Assembly: GCA_033725935.1 (NCBI GenBank) | Contig: MU867107.1 | Location: forward strand, 124,001 to 188,000 | Direction: 5' to 3' | From: Cladorrhinum sp. PSN259 | Lineage: Eukaryota; Ascomycota; Sordariomycetes; Sordariales; Podosporaceae | Length of the DNA: 64,000 nucleotides | Shown: positions 44,862-57,166 of the stretch, piece by piece | Layout: each line of letters opens with the position of its first letter | Numbering within the stretch: position 1 is the stretch's first letter | Notes under the pieces: generated by a model | What the model saw: the letters and a program-made list of their open reading frames with translations, nothing else | Told to the model about the DNA's origin: nothing | Database searches by the model: none | Position numbers and translations under genes: made by a program

Positions 44862-46082
44862 TTAGCCCTTGAAGTCCCGATGTCCATGGCCCAGGCCCTC
44901 TTGCAGCTTCCTCTTCTCCCTCTCGACGCAGGCATTCAAGAACTTGACGGGAAGATGGGCCAAATCCTTGCTAAGGATTTCTTCGGCCTTTCTCCCATAC
45001 TCTTTGCTAAAAACGGACCAGAGGTTTTTGTCCACATCTGTTTCCATCAGGGGCAAGGGGTAGTAGGGGTCATTCTCAAAGAATGCGAGAACCAGCTGGT
45101 TGATTACCTCGTCTTCATGCTGGAGGATGAAGCTGTCATCATCTTTGGGAAATCGGGTGCAGAGATTGAAGTCCAGGACCCAGAGGTAAGTTGATGCATG
45201 TGCATTCTGAGATTTATCGGCGCCTCTCTGGGAATTGTCACCTCTGGAAAAGACACCAGCCTGTGGCTGTGGCTGTGGCTGTGACAGGAGAGCCTCAATA
45301 TCTGAGTGCATGGGCATATCCTCCAGTTGCTCGACGTCCAAGCCGGCTGATGATGATTGCGTAAGGTAGGTCGTGTATGAGTTTTCAGCGTCTTCCGGGT
45401 CGCTTCCCCCCAAGACAAACTCGATGTCGTAGCCGTCCATGCGAGCTTGCCAGTGGATGGTGGCGAGACAACGCCCCATGACTCGTGCGTATTCCTCTAC
45501 TGGAAATTCGAATTGGAGCAGTTGATCAAGGCAAAAATTGAAGTTGCGTAGCGAGAAGTTTGGTGGAGGAGGAGGAGGAGGAGCGCCAGGTTGGGGTTGG
45601 TGACGACGACCGAGGTAGACGCGAACTAAACTGTCGGTATTTAAGGGGGAGGTTTTGGCTGCTCCTTTCAGTGTTTCAGGGCAGAAGTTGTCGATTAGAG
45701 CATGCCGGAGAGTTGCTGGTAGGGTGGGGATGCGTTCGGTGATCAAGGCCTCGGAGGGGAGAGGGAAGAAGTGGGTTGCTGGGGGCAGGCACGGTTTATT
45801 CGCGGCCCACCAGGTTTCGCTGGCCCTGGGGACGTAGGAGTAGACGCGTGGGATCTTGATGTGACGTTCGAAGTGCAGAGCTTGTAAGAGCCGCAGGTGT
45901 GAAAGGAAGTCGTTCCAGAGTCCGTCGGAAAAGTAGGGGCGAGCAACTTTGACGACATGGCCATGCCCAGGCTTAGTGAATACCAGACCACACTGGCCAA
46001 ATCCAATCTTCTGGTACGGTACAGGCCTCTCGACTTCTTGTTGAGCCCTGTGAAGGACGGCGGAAGGGGGCGTGGTACTCAT
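44862..46082 (-). CDS. DUF3669 domain protein
   Basis: A single-exon gene of 406 residues. The N-terminus (PYQKIGFGQCGLVF, then HVVKVAR) recalls the Gly-rich loop and lysine strand of kinase-like folds. A central block (FNFCLDQLLQFEFPVEEYA, then MGRCLATIHWQA) and the later LWVLDFNLCTRF (compare a DFG-like Asp) match my recollection of the fungal DUF3669 family, often annotated as zinc-finger proteins without a true finger. I see no catalytic HRD motif, so kinase activity is unlikely. A Pro run lies near residue 160 and a Gln/Pro repeat near 270. The function is unknown; such genes are expanded in some ascomycetes. Confidence 0.75.
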   Translation of the reverse strand: MSTTPPSAVLHRAQQEVERPVPYQKIGFGQCGLVFTKPGHGHVVKVARPYFSDGLWNDFLSHLRLLQALHFERHIKIPRVYSYVPRASETWWAANKPCLPPATHFFPLPSEALITERIPTLPATLRHALIDNFCPETLKGAAKTSPLNTDSLVRVYLGRRHQPQPGAPPPPPPPNFSLRNFNFCLDQLLQFEFPVEEYARVMGRCLATIHWQARMDGYDIEFVLGGSDPEDAENSYTTYLTQSSSAGLDVEQLEDMPMHSDIEALLSQPQPQPQAGVFSRGDNSQRGADKSQNAHASTYLWVLDFNLCTRFPKDDDSFILQHEDEVINQLVLAFFENDPYYPLPLMETDVDKNLWSVFSKEYGRKAEEILSKDLAHLPVKFLNACVEREKRKLQEGLGHGHRDFKG

Positions 46083-47384
46083 CGTGAATACAAATATGAA
46101 TGTGAGATTTACCGGGCTCAGATGGGGAAGGAAAGAAGGGTGTCACGCGGTCAGTGATCATTCTTATGTACATTTTGGTATCAGGCAGCAGGCGTAGAGA
46201 GGTTGATGCCTAAAGACGATCTCCACAGACGTGATATAAATCAAGAATCCCTGAGTGTGAGCTAATTCTTGATGCTATTTACGATTTCGATACAATGTAT
46301 CAATCAGACGATATGGGTTTCTCGTGGTAACCTTGCACAAGTAATTCTTCTAACATACATGGTGGGTGTTAGGTGATAATTATCCGTTGGTTCGAGCCTT
46401 TTTGAAGATGATGAAGTTTGTGGTTCATGGTGCATACGGTCATCTATATTAACAAGATAAACATCAATACCCAAGCAACCCGGAATTGAGATTAAATCGC
46501 AAGAGTTAAAGCTGGCCTTGATTGTTGCTGGCTACGGAGTACCTGGCTGGCCATGGTGGTTTGTCCCGCAGGCACGGCCGCCACTTATCTGACCGTAGGC
46601 ATGAGGTTACACCGCATTTCTCCATCTTGGTTTGAAACTTGGGTCTGAGGGCCTCAGGGTCGCTTTGGGCCGTCTGCGGTGGCTCATATTTCATGACTGA
46701 TTTCGAACTGGCAGCTGTGTTGAAGCGCTGAACATCAATGAGATGCTCTTTGGGTTGCGATGTTTGCTTGATGAGTATATCAAATCTGTAAAGTAGGTAC
46801 TAACAGTTAATTTGATTGAAATTTACCAACCTGGAACCTCAAGATTAGTGATATAAAACCTGCAAATGGAAGGAGTGAGGTTGTTCAAGTGTCTTATAAG
46901 CCGGGAGTTGCCGAGATAAGAATAGATAAGGCAAACTACGTCAGGCGGGGAGTTCTTATGGAGAGATAATCACTAGAGATCCCTGCCAACCTCGCGGCGC
47001 CAAGCTCCAACCGGCAGTTACGCTAACAGAAGGTGCTCCAGCTTGACTCCCCTCTCGCAGCTCTCTTGCACTCCAAAGCAAGTAATTTTAGTGGTTGGAA
47101 TTCTCTCCGTTGAACTTGAACTTGCGAGGCCGCAGTTACCGACGTTACGTAAACATCGAGGGGTTGCTAGTTCGGGATCAACGAGGCGTCAAACACCGTA
47201 CCCCGCTGTTCATGAACACCTCAGGCTCTCACCACAAGAAAGCGCCAAGACAGAGAGGGACATTCTCCTCCATTCCGCGCCAACTTTGTTTCCGCCGGCT
47301 TAACCGGAGCTCTATAATTCCTACAAGCCAGGTTTCTTCCACCCGGGCCCGGCTCCGTTGTCACTACCACAAAGCACCGTCAAG
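46083..47384. other. Divergent intergenic region
   Basis: Lies between the leftward DUF3669 gene and the rightward SSP411-like gene. Only short frames occur, none recognisable. Confidence 0.5.
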
Positions 47385-49884
47385 ATGATGAGCGCTCAAC
47401 TTCAACGGGAGAAGGCTGGCCTTCCGGCTGATGTGCAGTCAGGCAACAACTCCGGTCTCCAGAACCGCGCTCGCGAAAGCAGAAGTCCATATGTGCGCCT
47501 GCATGCCGACACACCTGTGGCATGGCAGCCTGTAGATGAGAGCACATTGGCTCTTGCTGTCTCCCAAAACAAGCCCATCTTCATGCACATCGGTTTCCTT
47601 GCGGATCACCGTGAGCGCACACCTCCCGTTGCCCAAGTTTTAAATCGCAAATGCTAACCAAAGTTTTGTGCTGCAGTCTGCCACCTCTCGACCCAAGACT
47701 CCTTCTCCAACCCGTCGGTAGCAGAGTTCTTGAATTCGAACTTCATCCCCATTATCGTGGACCGCGAAGAGCGCCCCGATCTGGACACCATTTACCAGAA
47801 CTACAGCGAGGCAGTCAACGCGACCGGCGGATGGCCGCTGAACCTGTTCCTCACGCCCGATCTCTATCCAATCTTTGGTGGAACATACTGGCCCGGTCCT
47901 GGAACCGAGCACAGCTTGGCTGGTGGGAGCCTTGCCCCGGATTCGGTCAGCGGCGAGGTTTACAATGACTTCCTGGCTATTGCAAAGAAGATTCACACGT
48001 TCTGGATGGAGCAGGAACAGAGATGTAGGAGGGAAGCCTTTGAAATGTTGCACAAGCTTCAGGACTTTGCGCAGGAAGGAACTTTTGGAGACAGCGAGGC
48101 TCCTGCGCCGCCTACTTCTGCAACGGAGCCAGGGGACCTGGATTTGGACCAACTAGACGAAGCTGTTGATGGGATCGCCAAGATGTTTGACTCGACAGAT
48201 GGTGGGTTTGGAACGCCCAAGTTTCCGAACCCGGCAAGATTGTCATTTTTGCTACGGCTGCCACAGTTCCCACAGGAAGTTCGGGACGTTATTGGCGACA
48301 AGGAAGTGGAAAATGCGGCTGCTATGGCGATAACGACCTTGAAGAAAATCCGAGATGGTGGTATCAGAGATCATATCGGCGCAGGTTTTTTGCGGTTCAG
48401 TGCTACAAGCGACTGGAGCATGCCGCATTTTGAAAAGATGGTAGGGGAGAATGCCTTGTTGCTGGGTGTGTATTTGGACGCGTGGCTGGGAAACCCAGAG
48501 GTTCGCAAGCGCGGCTGGAAGGGGCTTTCTAAGAACGATGAGTTTGCTGATATTGTATTTGAGCTGGCAAACTATCTTATCAGCCCTTCCATTTCTCGGC
48601 CGGATGGTGGCGTGGTTACCAGCGAGGCAGCCGATTCTTATTATCGCAAAGGTGATCAAACGAAGCGGGAAGGAGGATATTATCTGTGGACGAGAAAGGA
48701 GTTTGACCAGGTTGTCGGTGCTGAATCCAGCGATCTTGCGATTGACGTTGCCGCAGCCCATTGGAATGTCCAGGAGGACGGCAACATCCCCCAGGATCAG
48801 GATCCCTACGACGAATTCATCAACCAGAATGTGCTTTCTGTTACAAAAGACGTCCAGGAGTTGTCCAAACAATTTGGCGTCCCGGTGTCAGAAGTCGAGC
48901 GGATCATTGCTGCCGCGCGAGAGAAGTTGCGTATTCACCGAGACAAGGAAAGGGTTCCTCCAATCAGGGACGAGAAGGTCGTTGCTGGAGTCAATGGAAT
49001 GGTCATTTCGGCTCTGGCGAGAACTCAAGCGGCTTCGAATACTCTCAAGACTGGAAAGGATTACATTACAAACGCCGAGAAGACTGCAAATTTCGTCCGG
49101 GCGCACCTCTGGCTCGATGATGTAAGGCCAGGTGCGACGGGGAGAGTCCTACACCGGTTTTGGCATAACGGAACCAGCCAGACGCTAGGTTTTGCTGATG
49201 ATTATGCCTTCTTGATTGAGGGTCTGATTGATTTGTACGAGGCAACGTTTAATGAGGAGTGGTTGAACTGGGCAAAGGAGTTGCAAGGTATGCCTTTGTC
49301 ATTGCCCTTCCATTTTTCTACACTTGTGCTAATTTCTTAAAGATACTCAAACCCGTCTCTTCTACGACTCACCATCCGATAAATCATCCACTCAGCCACC
49401 CTCACCGCGTCATGCCTACTCCGGCGGGTTTTACTCCAACGAGTCCAAAACATTGTCTGACACTGTGCTTCGTCTCAAATCGGGAATGGACAAGTCGGTA
49501 CCTTCCACCAACTCGGTCTCTGCCTCAAATCTTTTCCGACTAGGTGCACTACTGGACGAGGAGAAATACACCCTCCAAGCTAAAGAAACTATCAACGCCT
49601 TCGAGGCTGAGATTCTGCAGTACCCATGGTTATTTAACAGCCTGTTGACGAGCGTTGTCACTGCGAGATTGGGTGTGAAGAAGTACCCTGTCTTCCCAGA
49701 TGACGAGGATGCTTTGATGGGGTATTATACCCTTCCGAGGGCGGAGGCTAGGGCTATCATAGTTGAGTGGGAGAAGTATGATGAGGAGCTAGAGAAGGAA
49801 CAGGAGGAGGAGGGGAAGAAGAAGAACAAGAAGGAGGCGGACGAGGGTGGGTTGAAGAGGAAGTTGGAGGAGATGAGGATCTGA
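47385..49884 (+). CDS. SSP411/DUF255 thioredoxin-like and six-hairpin glycosidase-fold protein
   Basis: Three exons, 47385-47610, 47677-49287 and 49343-49884, give 792 residues. The first join restores the N-terminal thioredoxin-like domain (IFMHIGFLADH, then LCHLSTQDSFSN), and VDREERPDLDTIY and GGWPLNLFLTP follow. The middle and C-terminal parts hold the (alpha/alpha)6-barrel segments GGFGTPKFP, HIGAGFLRFS, WSMPHFEKM and GGYYLWTRKEF. This is the family of human SPATA20 and bacterial YyaL, whose biochemical role is not settled. Bacterial relatives have a CHWC-type active site; here the first Cys is replaced, reading DHLC. The C-terminal 40 residues are a charged Glu/Lys-rich tail. No signal peptide is seen, so it is likely cytosolic. 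Confidence 0.93.
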
Positions 49885-50817
49885 ATCAAGATTTGAACGT
49901 GTGTGGGTATGTGTGGATACGGGGATGCAATTTGGTGGGAAAGATTAGACGAAACTGAGGGATGATTAAGGGTTTTTTTTTTTTTTTTTTTTTGGAAAGA
50001 TGACATGAAATCTTGGAACGTGTGATACCATCGATTTGGGGGGTTATATTTTACTTTCTTTTTTTATTTTCTTTTTCTTTTTTTGGGAGGAGTATTGTGG
50101 TTATTGCATCCGATACTTTAAGGCAAGGCAGTTTGATCATTTGTTAATTGTATTCGTGGTTAGAGTTATACAGGAAAGGCACATACATGATATACAAACC
50201 CCAAACATGAGTTCTTGAATATCGCGGTACAGATTACAGGCCACTAGTGACATATGGTAGGTACCAGGTAGATGTGTGTGTGGTGTGTTTGTGGTTGACG
50301 AATTTTTTTTTTTTTTTTTTTTGGTTGGGAGGGGGGGGGGGGGTATTGAACTTCGCTGTGATGCTTTCAACTTCTCTCTTTCCGTCTTTTTTCTCACTCA
50401 GTGTAAGAAGGAGGTATCTATCTACATACAAACGGTTTTGATAATCTTCTTTGCCCTTCCCTTTCCCTTCTCCTTCCCCTTTTCCCTTTGGATTGTCCAT
50501 CCCCTCTTTGATTTGATCTTTTAACCTTTACATCTTTTTCCTCCTCCCTCTTTAGTTCATGGAAAACACAAATATTGAGTTCCATGTACGCATACATACA
50601 TTCGAACAAGCAAACAAGAATTGATTCTGGAAATGGTGTGTTGAGCCTGAAACTAAGGCTTGGGTTGTGGGAGGTGTAAGTGGATGATGAATGGACCTCG
50701 GGGCTTTTTGTGCAAAAGGTTCTGTGATGTGGTTTGACTCCAAGCAATGCTGCTGTGGTAGTAGAAGCTAGAGAAAGAAAAAAACGTTGCTGGTGGCTTT
50801 GTATTACAAATGTTTTT
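49885..50817. other. Convergent intergenic region with homopolymers
   Basis: Holds a T21 run at 49973-49993 and a T20 run followed closely by a G13 run at 50303-50343. No gene supported. Confidence 0.55.
50303..50343. repeat. Poly(T) then poly(G) homopolymer junction
   Basis: About 20 T, the short linker GGTTGGGA, then about 13 G. Similar to the junction at 60162-60215. Confidence 0.85.
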
Positions 50818-52653
50818 TTATTTCGCGGAACCGCCTCTCCTATTCATAAGACCATGGAAAAAGGCTTGCAGGTTCTCTGTATCCATCTGAGGAGCCTGCT
50901 CGACGACTGGCTCGTCGACCGGGGTGCTAGGTTCGGATGTAGAACCGTATGCTTGACGATCCTATTAATAGTTAGTATGGATGCTTTCGAAAGACACTTG
51001 GGAAGTAAATGGCTTAATGGTTACCTTGAGCCGCTGCACCATGTCGTCGGCATCGACCTGGATTCCGCCCATATTGAACTGCACAGGTCCAATGTGCTCC
51101 AGCACCTTTGCCTCAGGTGTCGGCCGAGACATGTAACTGCTGTTGTCGATTTCGTGCTCCTCCTGAGGTTTCTTGGTGATGCTCTTGTATCTGTCGTCTC
51201 CCGGAGTACCTTCATCATTCTTTTGCTTGTAAGACTCAAGGATCTTGAGCTGCTGACCCAAGAACGCTTGAGTGTCTTCAGTTCTTTCTTCGAGGTCTGT
51301 TGAGTGAATGCTACGGCCTGCAAGTTGTAAGGCATCCATGCTGGGATCCTGCACGGCCAGTTCGTACAATGTGACGGTAGATCCTTCTGGGTCCTCTCCA
51401 TCGTATTCGTCCTCCACAAACTCAGTAGCATCGCCGTAGTCGCCGTTAGCTTGCCTACCTTCTCCTCCCACGTAGCCGTTTTGATGATGTTGCGGGTAAG
51501 TATGGTCCAGGTCTGCCTCCCAGCCTTTGCTTACTCGCTCGACGTCGAAGCCTTCCCGCAGCACACGGATCTTGCCCCATGAGTCCCAATTTGTTGGTAC
51601 GACGATCTTATCTCGGTCGATGACATTGTGTTTTAGTGGCTGCTTCTTGAGGAGCGAATGAATACCCAAGCTAGAATGAATTAAGCTGGGTAGTTGGGAT
51701 GTTGTAGAAGGGGTGGTGTAAATAAGCGAGGCGCCATCTGGATCCCGTGCTCAAGGTCAGCAATCTAGTCTTTATTCAGGGGCTCAGAGACGGACTTACG
51801 TCTAAGGAGCACTGTACGCATAAACTGCAAGACAACGTCAAACTCTTCTTCTTTCCATCCTTGCTGCTTTTCCAAGTATTCCATCTTCTCGGCCTGCCGT
51901 CGCTGTTAGCTTATCTGGTTGGAAGATAGACAAGTCAAAAGACTATACATTTTGAGAAACCACACAAAGTGGCAGACCTAACCCATCCTCCCACTCCCCG
52001 GGTCCTACGGGTAGGGCAACACTATCGTCCGACACGGGAACGGCGGTTGTGCCATCGAGGTTGATCCCGCCGCCTCGACCGCGATCCCGCCATGACAACA
52101 TGACCTCCTGCATGGCCTCTTTGCAATCTTCACTGAGAGATATCAGAACTGTTCGCAGTAGCAAAACCCACTCTCGAAGTTGGCGCATCCATTTCCATGG
52201 TTGTGACCAGTCGAGCAATATTACAATTAGGGTATTCGGTATCGACTGAGGGGTCAGGAGGGGACGTAGAAGCGAGGCGAATGAAGGCGAGGGGGTTGTC
52301 AGGGTGTAGAGAGAGATGCGCGCCAGAGTATCCTCTTGGTCGGCGTCCAAGACATCGTAGTATGTGTATCCAAGTGCGAAGCTGTTTGCGACAGGCGGCA
52401 TTCGGCTGGCGTTTCGGTCGAGGGTACGTCGAAGCTCGCTATTTGAGAGCGACTCGAAGAACTCTCTCTGGGAGTCTACGGAGCCTCCTAGCAAGATGAC
52501 GTTCTTCTCCGGCAGACGCTTTGCACTGGCTACTCCGTCCAGCATGGAGCTCCACAGATCCTTCTTTTCTGCCTTGTCCCCATTCTTGCTGTCCGAGCCT
52601 GACTGAACAGAAGCATTGGTGTAGGTCGAGTAGCGGTTCAAATTCCCCGCCAT
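50818..52653 (-). CDS. Cytoplasmic dynein light intermediate chain
   Basis: Four exons, 52653-51949, 51893-51800, 51737-51025 and 50961-50818, sum to 1656 nt, 551 residues. Exon 1 carries a GTPase-like fold whose loop reads ILLGGSVDSQREF, with no Gly-Lys-Ser/Thr, so classical nucleotide binding looks lost. The DWSQPWKWMRQL strand and helix are conserved. Exon 2 gives the helix WKEEEFDVVLQFMR, and the join to exon 3 restores HGASLIYT. The C-terminal region (EGTPGDD, then VQFNMGGIQVDADDMVQRLK) and the final helix LQAFFHGLMNRRGG are adaptor-contacting segments in this family. The protein stabilises the dynein motor and links it to cargo adaptors for retrograde transport along microtubules. All introns have good donors, and exon 4 follows a TACTAAC branch site. 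Confidence 0.93.
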
Positions 52654-53589
52654 GGCTGTGGTTGGCAGCTCAAGATCGAGTCCAACCCAGGTCCCAAAAT
52701 TCCAAATCGAATCCTATCGGTGCCGCCGTCGCATTAGTTGTTCGAGATGGTGGCTTGATCGCAGTCTCGTCGATTCGGCTTGATGACGAGTACTAAAAGT
52801 TGTTGCGAAATAACAGCACTTGAACGGTCTTACGGATAACCTGACAAGAGCCAGTTGCAGGCGCGAGCCGTTAAATCCCGGAAACCTTGCAGCGTCGGTC
52901 TATTTGGAGACGCGACTGGCGTTTGAATTGCAATGCGGCATGCGAGCATCGAGGGTGGGAGACGCTGCAGGCGCTGGACCCTTTCTCTGGGCATTGGTCA
53001 AACTGACATGGTTACCCGGTGTATTGAACCCTAACCCCCTCCATCCCACCTCGCCCATTCGTTCCTGTCAGGATCTTTTGGCAGGGTGTCATCGAATCGC
53101 GCAAGATTTCTACGTATTGCACAGATGTGCTGCTTTCTTACGCTACCTCGGAAACCGGAGCAAGAAGTCTCCAGAGATTGAGCTTGGCTGCATTGCCGTA
53201 ATTGCCTGTATCGCTGAGTGCCTTGTCCGCTGCCGTTTGCATATAAAGGCGGCGGCTTCCCCAGGCGCTGCCGCACTGGAAGCTTCCGGCATCCACCTGG
53301 TTGCCAACTGCTGATGCGACTCCGCCACCCACTTATATTACTGGCATCATCCCCACCTTTTGTCCGGTCATCCTTGTGAAAGGCTGCTGCCTTCGTCATT
53401 CATCAGTTTTTTTATGGTATCGCGTGGGACACTTGAGTTCCAGAACACATGAACTTCCTCCAGACTACATCGGCTCTTTCACGGACTCTCTCACCATCAT
53501 ACGAGCCCAATAGCGCAACTTCCCCCCTTCTATCTAGCCAAACGCGAACTGTTCAGTCATCAGCATCAACCAACCACACACCCGCAAGA
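52654..53589. other. Divergent promoter region of dynein LIC and BXI1
   Basis: No gene supported. A TATAAA occurs at 53242-53247, about 350 nt before the BXI1 start. A frame open upstream of that start from 53449 is probably leader. Confidence 0.45.
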
Positions 53590-54581
53590 ATGGCTTCCAC
53601 AGCCAAGTACACGGCTGCTCCCCAGGAAGATCCTGATGCTCTCCCTAGCTACACACAGGCCCCGCCTTCATATGAAGCACGCGCTGAGAGCAGTTCTGCC
53701 CAAGACAGCGCCTATCTTTTCGGCGCTCCTCGTAGCAGCGATGACAACATTCCAGATGACTTCAAGGTAAGCCCCTCCAATCTGCATTCCCTTTGACAAG
53801 GCTGAGGAGAGTCTCATGATCCCCACATCCTCACGCAATACAACATCACAACCCACCTATCACGACCGGCCACACTCCTGTAAACTAACATCACCACTAA
53901 CTGCTCCAATCACAGTTCGGCGGTTCGGTAGCCGAAGCCTCCATAGAAATCCGCAACATCTTCGTCCGCAAAGTCTACACCATCCTCACCCTACAACTCA
54001 TCGCGACGGCAATCGTCAGCTCCATCTCCTTCTTCTCGGATAGCTATCGCAACTTCATCCAGTCCAACCCTGTAATTCTCTGGATCTCCCTCTTCGCCTC
54101 GATCGGCTTCCTCGTCGCCACCTACTGGAAACGCTTCTCCTACCCGCAGAACCTCATCTACCTCTCGGGCTTCACTCTCGCAGAGGCGTACACAATCTCC
54201 GTCGTCGTGTCCTTCTCGGAGGCCTCCATCGTGCTCAACGCTGTGGTTATCACGGCAGGCATCTTCATTTTCCTCACGGCTTTCGCCTGCCAGACCAAAT
54301 ACGACTTCACGTCATGGATGCCTTACCTCTTTGGTGCTCTCTGGGGCTTGATCCTCTTCGGCTTCATGGGCTTCTTCTTGCCCTACAACAGCACCACTGA
54401 TCTCATCTACGGCTTCATCACTGCCCTGGTCTTCAGCGGTTACATCCTGGTCGACACTCAGATGGTTCTGCGCAAGCATCATATCGAGGAGGAGGTCGCC
54501 GCTGCTATCAGCTTGTACCTCGACATCATCAACCTCTTCTTGGCTATCCTGCGTATTCTCAACAACCAGAACAATAACTAA
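53590..54581 (+). CDS. bxi1: BAX inhibitor-1 family membrane protein (BXI1/LFG-like)
   Basis: Two exons, 53590-53766 and 53916-54581, encode 280 residues. The start at 53590 has a good context (AAGAATGGC) and begins the usual Pro/Tyr-rich cytosolic tail (LPSYTQAPPSYEA). After the join (FGGSVAEASIEIRNIFVRKVY) come about seven hydrophobic spans, with the family landmarks NLIYLSGFTLAEAY and YGFITALVFSGYILVDTQ. The C-terminal stretch AISLYLDIINLFLAILRIL closes the last span. BI-1/lifeguard proteins are calcium-leak channels of the ER or vacuole membrane that dampen cell-death and unfolded-protein responses. The intron of 149 nt is long for this window. Assignment to the lifeguard branch rests on the Pro-rich N-terminus. 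Confidence 0.93.
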
Positions 54582-55666
54582 GTTCTGGGCTGTTGGGAAA
54601 AAGGATGGCAGAAATCATGAGATTGTTAGGATAAGGAAGGAATGTTTGATCTCCTGCGAAGGGAGTAATGGGACAGGATTCGCCGTTGTGTAAACTGTGT
54701 TTTGATATGGGTTTCTGGTTTATTTTCCCGACGCAAGGGAGTTTTTGTGACTTGAAAGCTACACTTTGTTCCGTTGAGGCTCTGGGACTGCTGCTTCATT
54801 CCCTACCTGTTATTTCCCTTGACTTTAACTTGTTTTGTTTTGCTTTTTTTCTTCAGTTCGGAAAGGACGCTTTGGCATGTGAAAATTCCAAGTGCAAGGC
54901 GATATGCTAAGGATGTATTAGCCTTCTTCCTCTGCAAATCAAATTCAGCCATTTTTTCTTATGAGCTAGAAGGAAGAACAAATGCTGGACAGACAGTATG
55001 AATTTCCATTCGATAAAAAAGCTTGAATTTAGGTGATATCTGCATTAGAAGTCCAATAATAGAAGCAAGGAAAATAAAATAAAAAGTCAGATAGTAAGTG
55101 GCGGACAAAATGTTTTAAACCGACGACGAGCTGGCCCTGGTGAAAAGAAAGAACAAGGGAAAGCAACGGCCGGCCAACCCTCCACAACAGATCCCCCCCA
55201 CCCCATAAATGAACAGCTACATTATAGCACAGTGCCTTCCTCTCACTGAGACCAGCACAGCGTACAACGTTCCAGAGCGTCATACGCATGCCAGCCACAA
55301 AGTCAGGCGTCCACACATTGCCCTGGTAGCCTTCCATCACTCCCCCGTTTCCTTTTCACCAGCCCAATCACCAACGTCCGCTCGGGTCAAATCCTTTCTA
55401 CCACACCATCAAAAGTTAGATGCTCGGTCGTCCCTCTGTTTTTTTTCGTCACAATCATGGGTTTGCTCCCGAGCGAGTATCGTATTGGTAATAAAAAAAA
55501 GTCGCAGAAACAGCGGGGGAATATTTTGTCTCTAAACACACCAGAACAACCAACGCCTGTACTGAAAATATCAGGTCACCTAGAAGGGATCGAGGTTTTG
55601 CAATATCGGCACAGCAGCGGCGAAATATTAGAAGCCCTTAAAACCGAGGAGCAATGTTGTAGTGCC
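54582..55666. other. Convergent intergenic region
   Basis: Lies between the 3' ends of bxi1 and cdc11. Short frames only, none recognisable. Confidence 0.5.
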
Positions 55667-57166
55667 TTACTCCTGGTTGCCGTTGGGCTCGGGTAGGCTG
55701 GAAGACTGCCCTTGGGCGGCTGCCGCCGCCGCGGCCTCCCGCTGCATCCGAGCCTCGATCTCGCGAAGCTGGGATTCGCGGGCAAGAAGCTCCTGGCGCT
55801 TCTCGTTGATCTCGCGCTGCACCTTGACCTCAATTTCGCGAAGCTTCTCCTCCTCGCGGCGCAGCTGTTCCTCCTTTAGACGGACGGACTGCGATGCAAG
55901 GTCCTCAGGGTTCATGGAGGAGTCACTAAAGACACGTTAGCACCGTCATCACAAATTAGGTCCCGTCCAGTTTCAACTTACACTCCAGCACCACCCTCAA
56001 CGCTCTTGCTGAGCTTCTCGGTACGGTAGTTCTCGTAAAGGAAGTCGTGGGTGATTTCCTTCAGGTCGGCAAGATGGCTGTGAAGAAGGGCGGACCGGAT
56101 GGCCAAGAAATCGGAATGGCGGGGGTTGTCGATCTCGACGACACCCCATGGGTACTGACGGGCGCGCACCTGACGGCCACCGATCTCGATGATATCCTCC
56201 GAACCGACAATGGCGAATGGCATAAGCCCTCTGAGCTCAGCGTTCTCTTCAACAGTATCCTCATCGTCTTCCTCAATGTCGTAGGGGAAATTGTAAACGG
56301 GAATGCGGTAGTGTTCAATGTCCTCCATCACCAGCTTCTTGGACTCGGCAAGCTCGGCGGGGGTGAGCGAGTCGGCACGGCCAATAACGGGAATCACGTT
56401 GACACGGGGGGCGAGGCGCTTCATGAGCTCAATGTCTAACTCACGGAGACTAGGAGCGACTGTCAGCATTGTCTTCTCCGAGAATGGAGCGGGAGCAATT
56501 ACCCATGACCGGTAGGAGTGATAAAGTAGAGCATGGCGTGAACACGATTGTCTCTGAAACGGGGGTTACGCTTGATACGCGACTCCTCCGCAAGGATGTC
56601 GTCATATTGCCTCTCGAGGAAGCCCACGATCTCTGAAAAGCTACGGGAAGACGACAGTGTCAGCTGGTGATGGTTCATCGAGTCGCTCGGGTGCATCGGG
56701 CTGGTTTACCTGGCCTCATTGTCGATCTGGTCACCGAAGCCGGGAGTGTCAACGATGGTCAAGGAAATGCGTGTGCCCTCCTCATCCAACTCAAGTTCTA
56801 CCAATGGTTAGGTTCAATTTCGACCCAATTATGATTTCGCGGAGATAGAAAGCTGCATACCGACGGTGACGGGCTTGATTTTCACACCCTCCTCGACGTG
56901 AGCGGTCGATGCATCGTCGGACTCCTTGTGGCCGAGGACAGTCTTGCCGCAGAGCGTGTTGACGAACGTGGTGCGACCTGAAGTAAACAGACAAACAGGC
57001 GGTTAGGTACCGTGTTGACAATTCAGGCGCGCGTAGTGCCAATTGGCGACTTACCAGTTCCTGAGGCGCCGCAAACCATCAGGCAAAACTGGATGCCCTT
57101 CTTGACATTCTTCTTTCGGCGGATCATCTTCTGCTCAACGCCAAACAACGTATTAGTGCCGACCAT
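55667..57166 (-). CDS. cdc11: Septin Cdc11 (AspA-like)
   Basis: Six exons, 57166-57055, 56977-56861, 56797-56710, 56640-56503, 56449-55982 and 55925-55667, sum to 1182 nt, 393 residues, with every phase checked. The GTPase domain shows a P-loop GASGTGRTTF, switch VDTPGFGD and base-recognition motif GRADSLT. The septin landmarks NPRFRDNRVH, LYFITPTGHG and KYPWG-like QYPWGVVEI are present. The Arg in GTGRTT, in place of the usual Lys, and the sequence NPRF.D.RVH point to the Cdc11 branch. The C-terminus is a coiled coil rich in Glu, Arg and Gln from about residue 315 (LKEEQLRREEEKLREI), ending in a short Ala run and an Asn/Gly tail. Septins form filaments at septa and sites of polar growth; Cdc11 caps the octamer rod. 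Confidence 0.96.
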
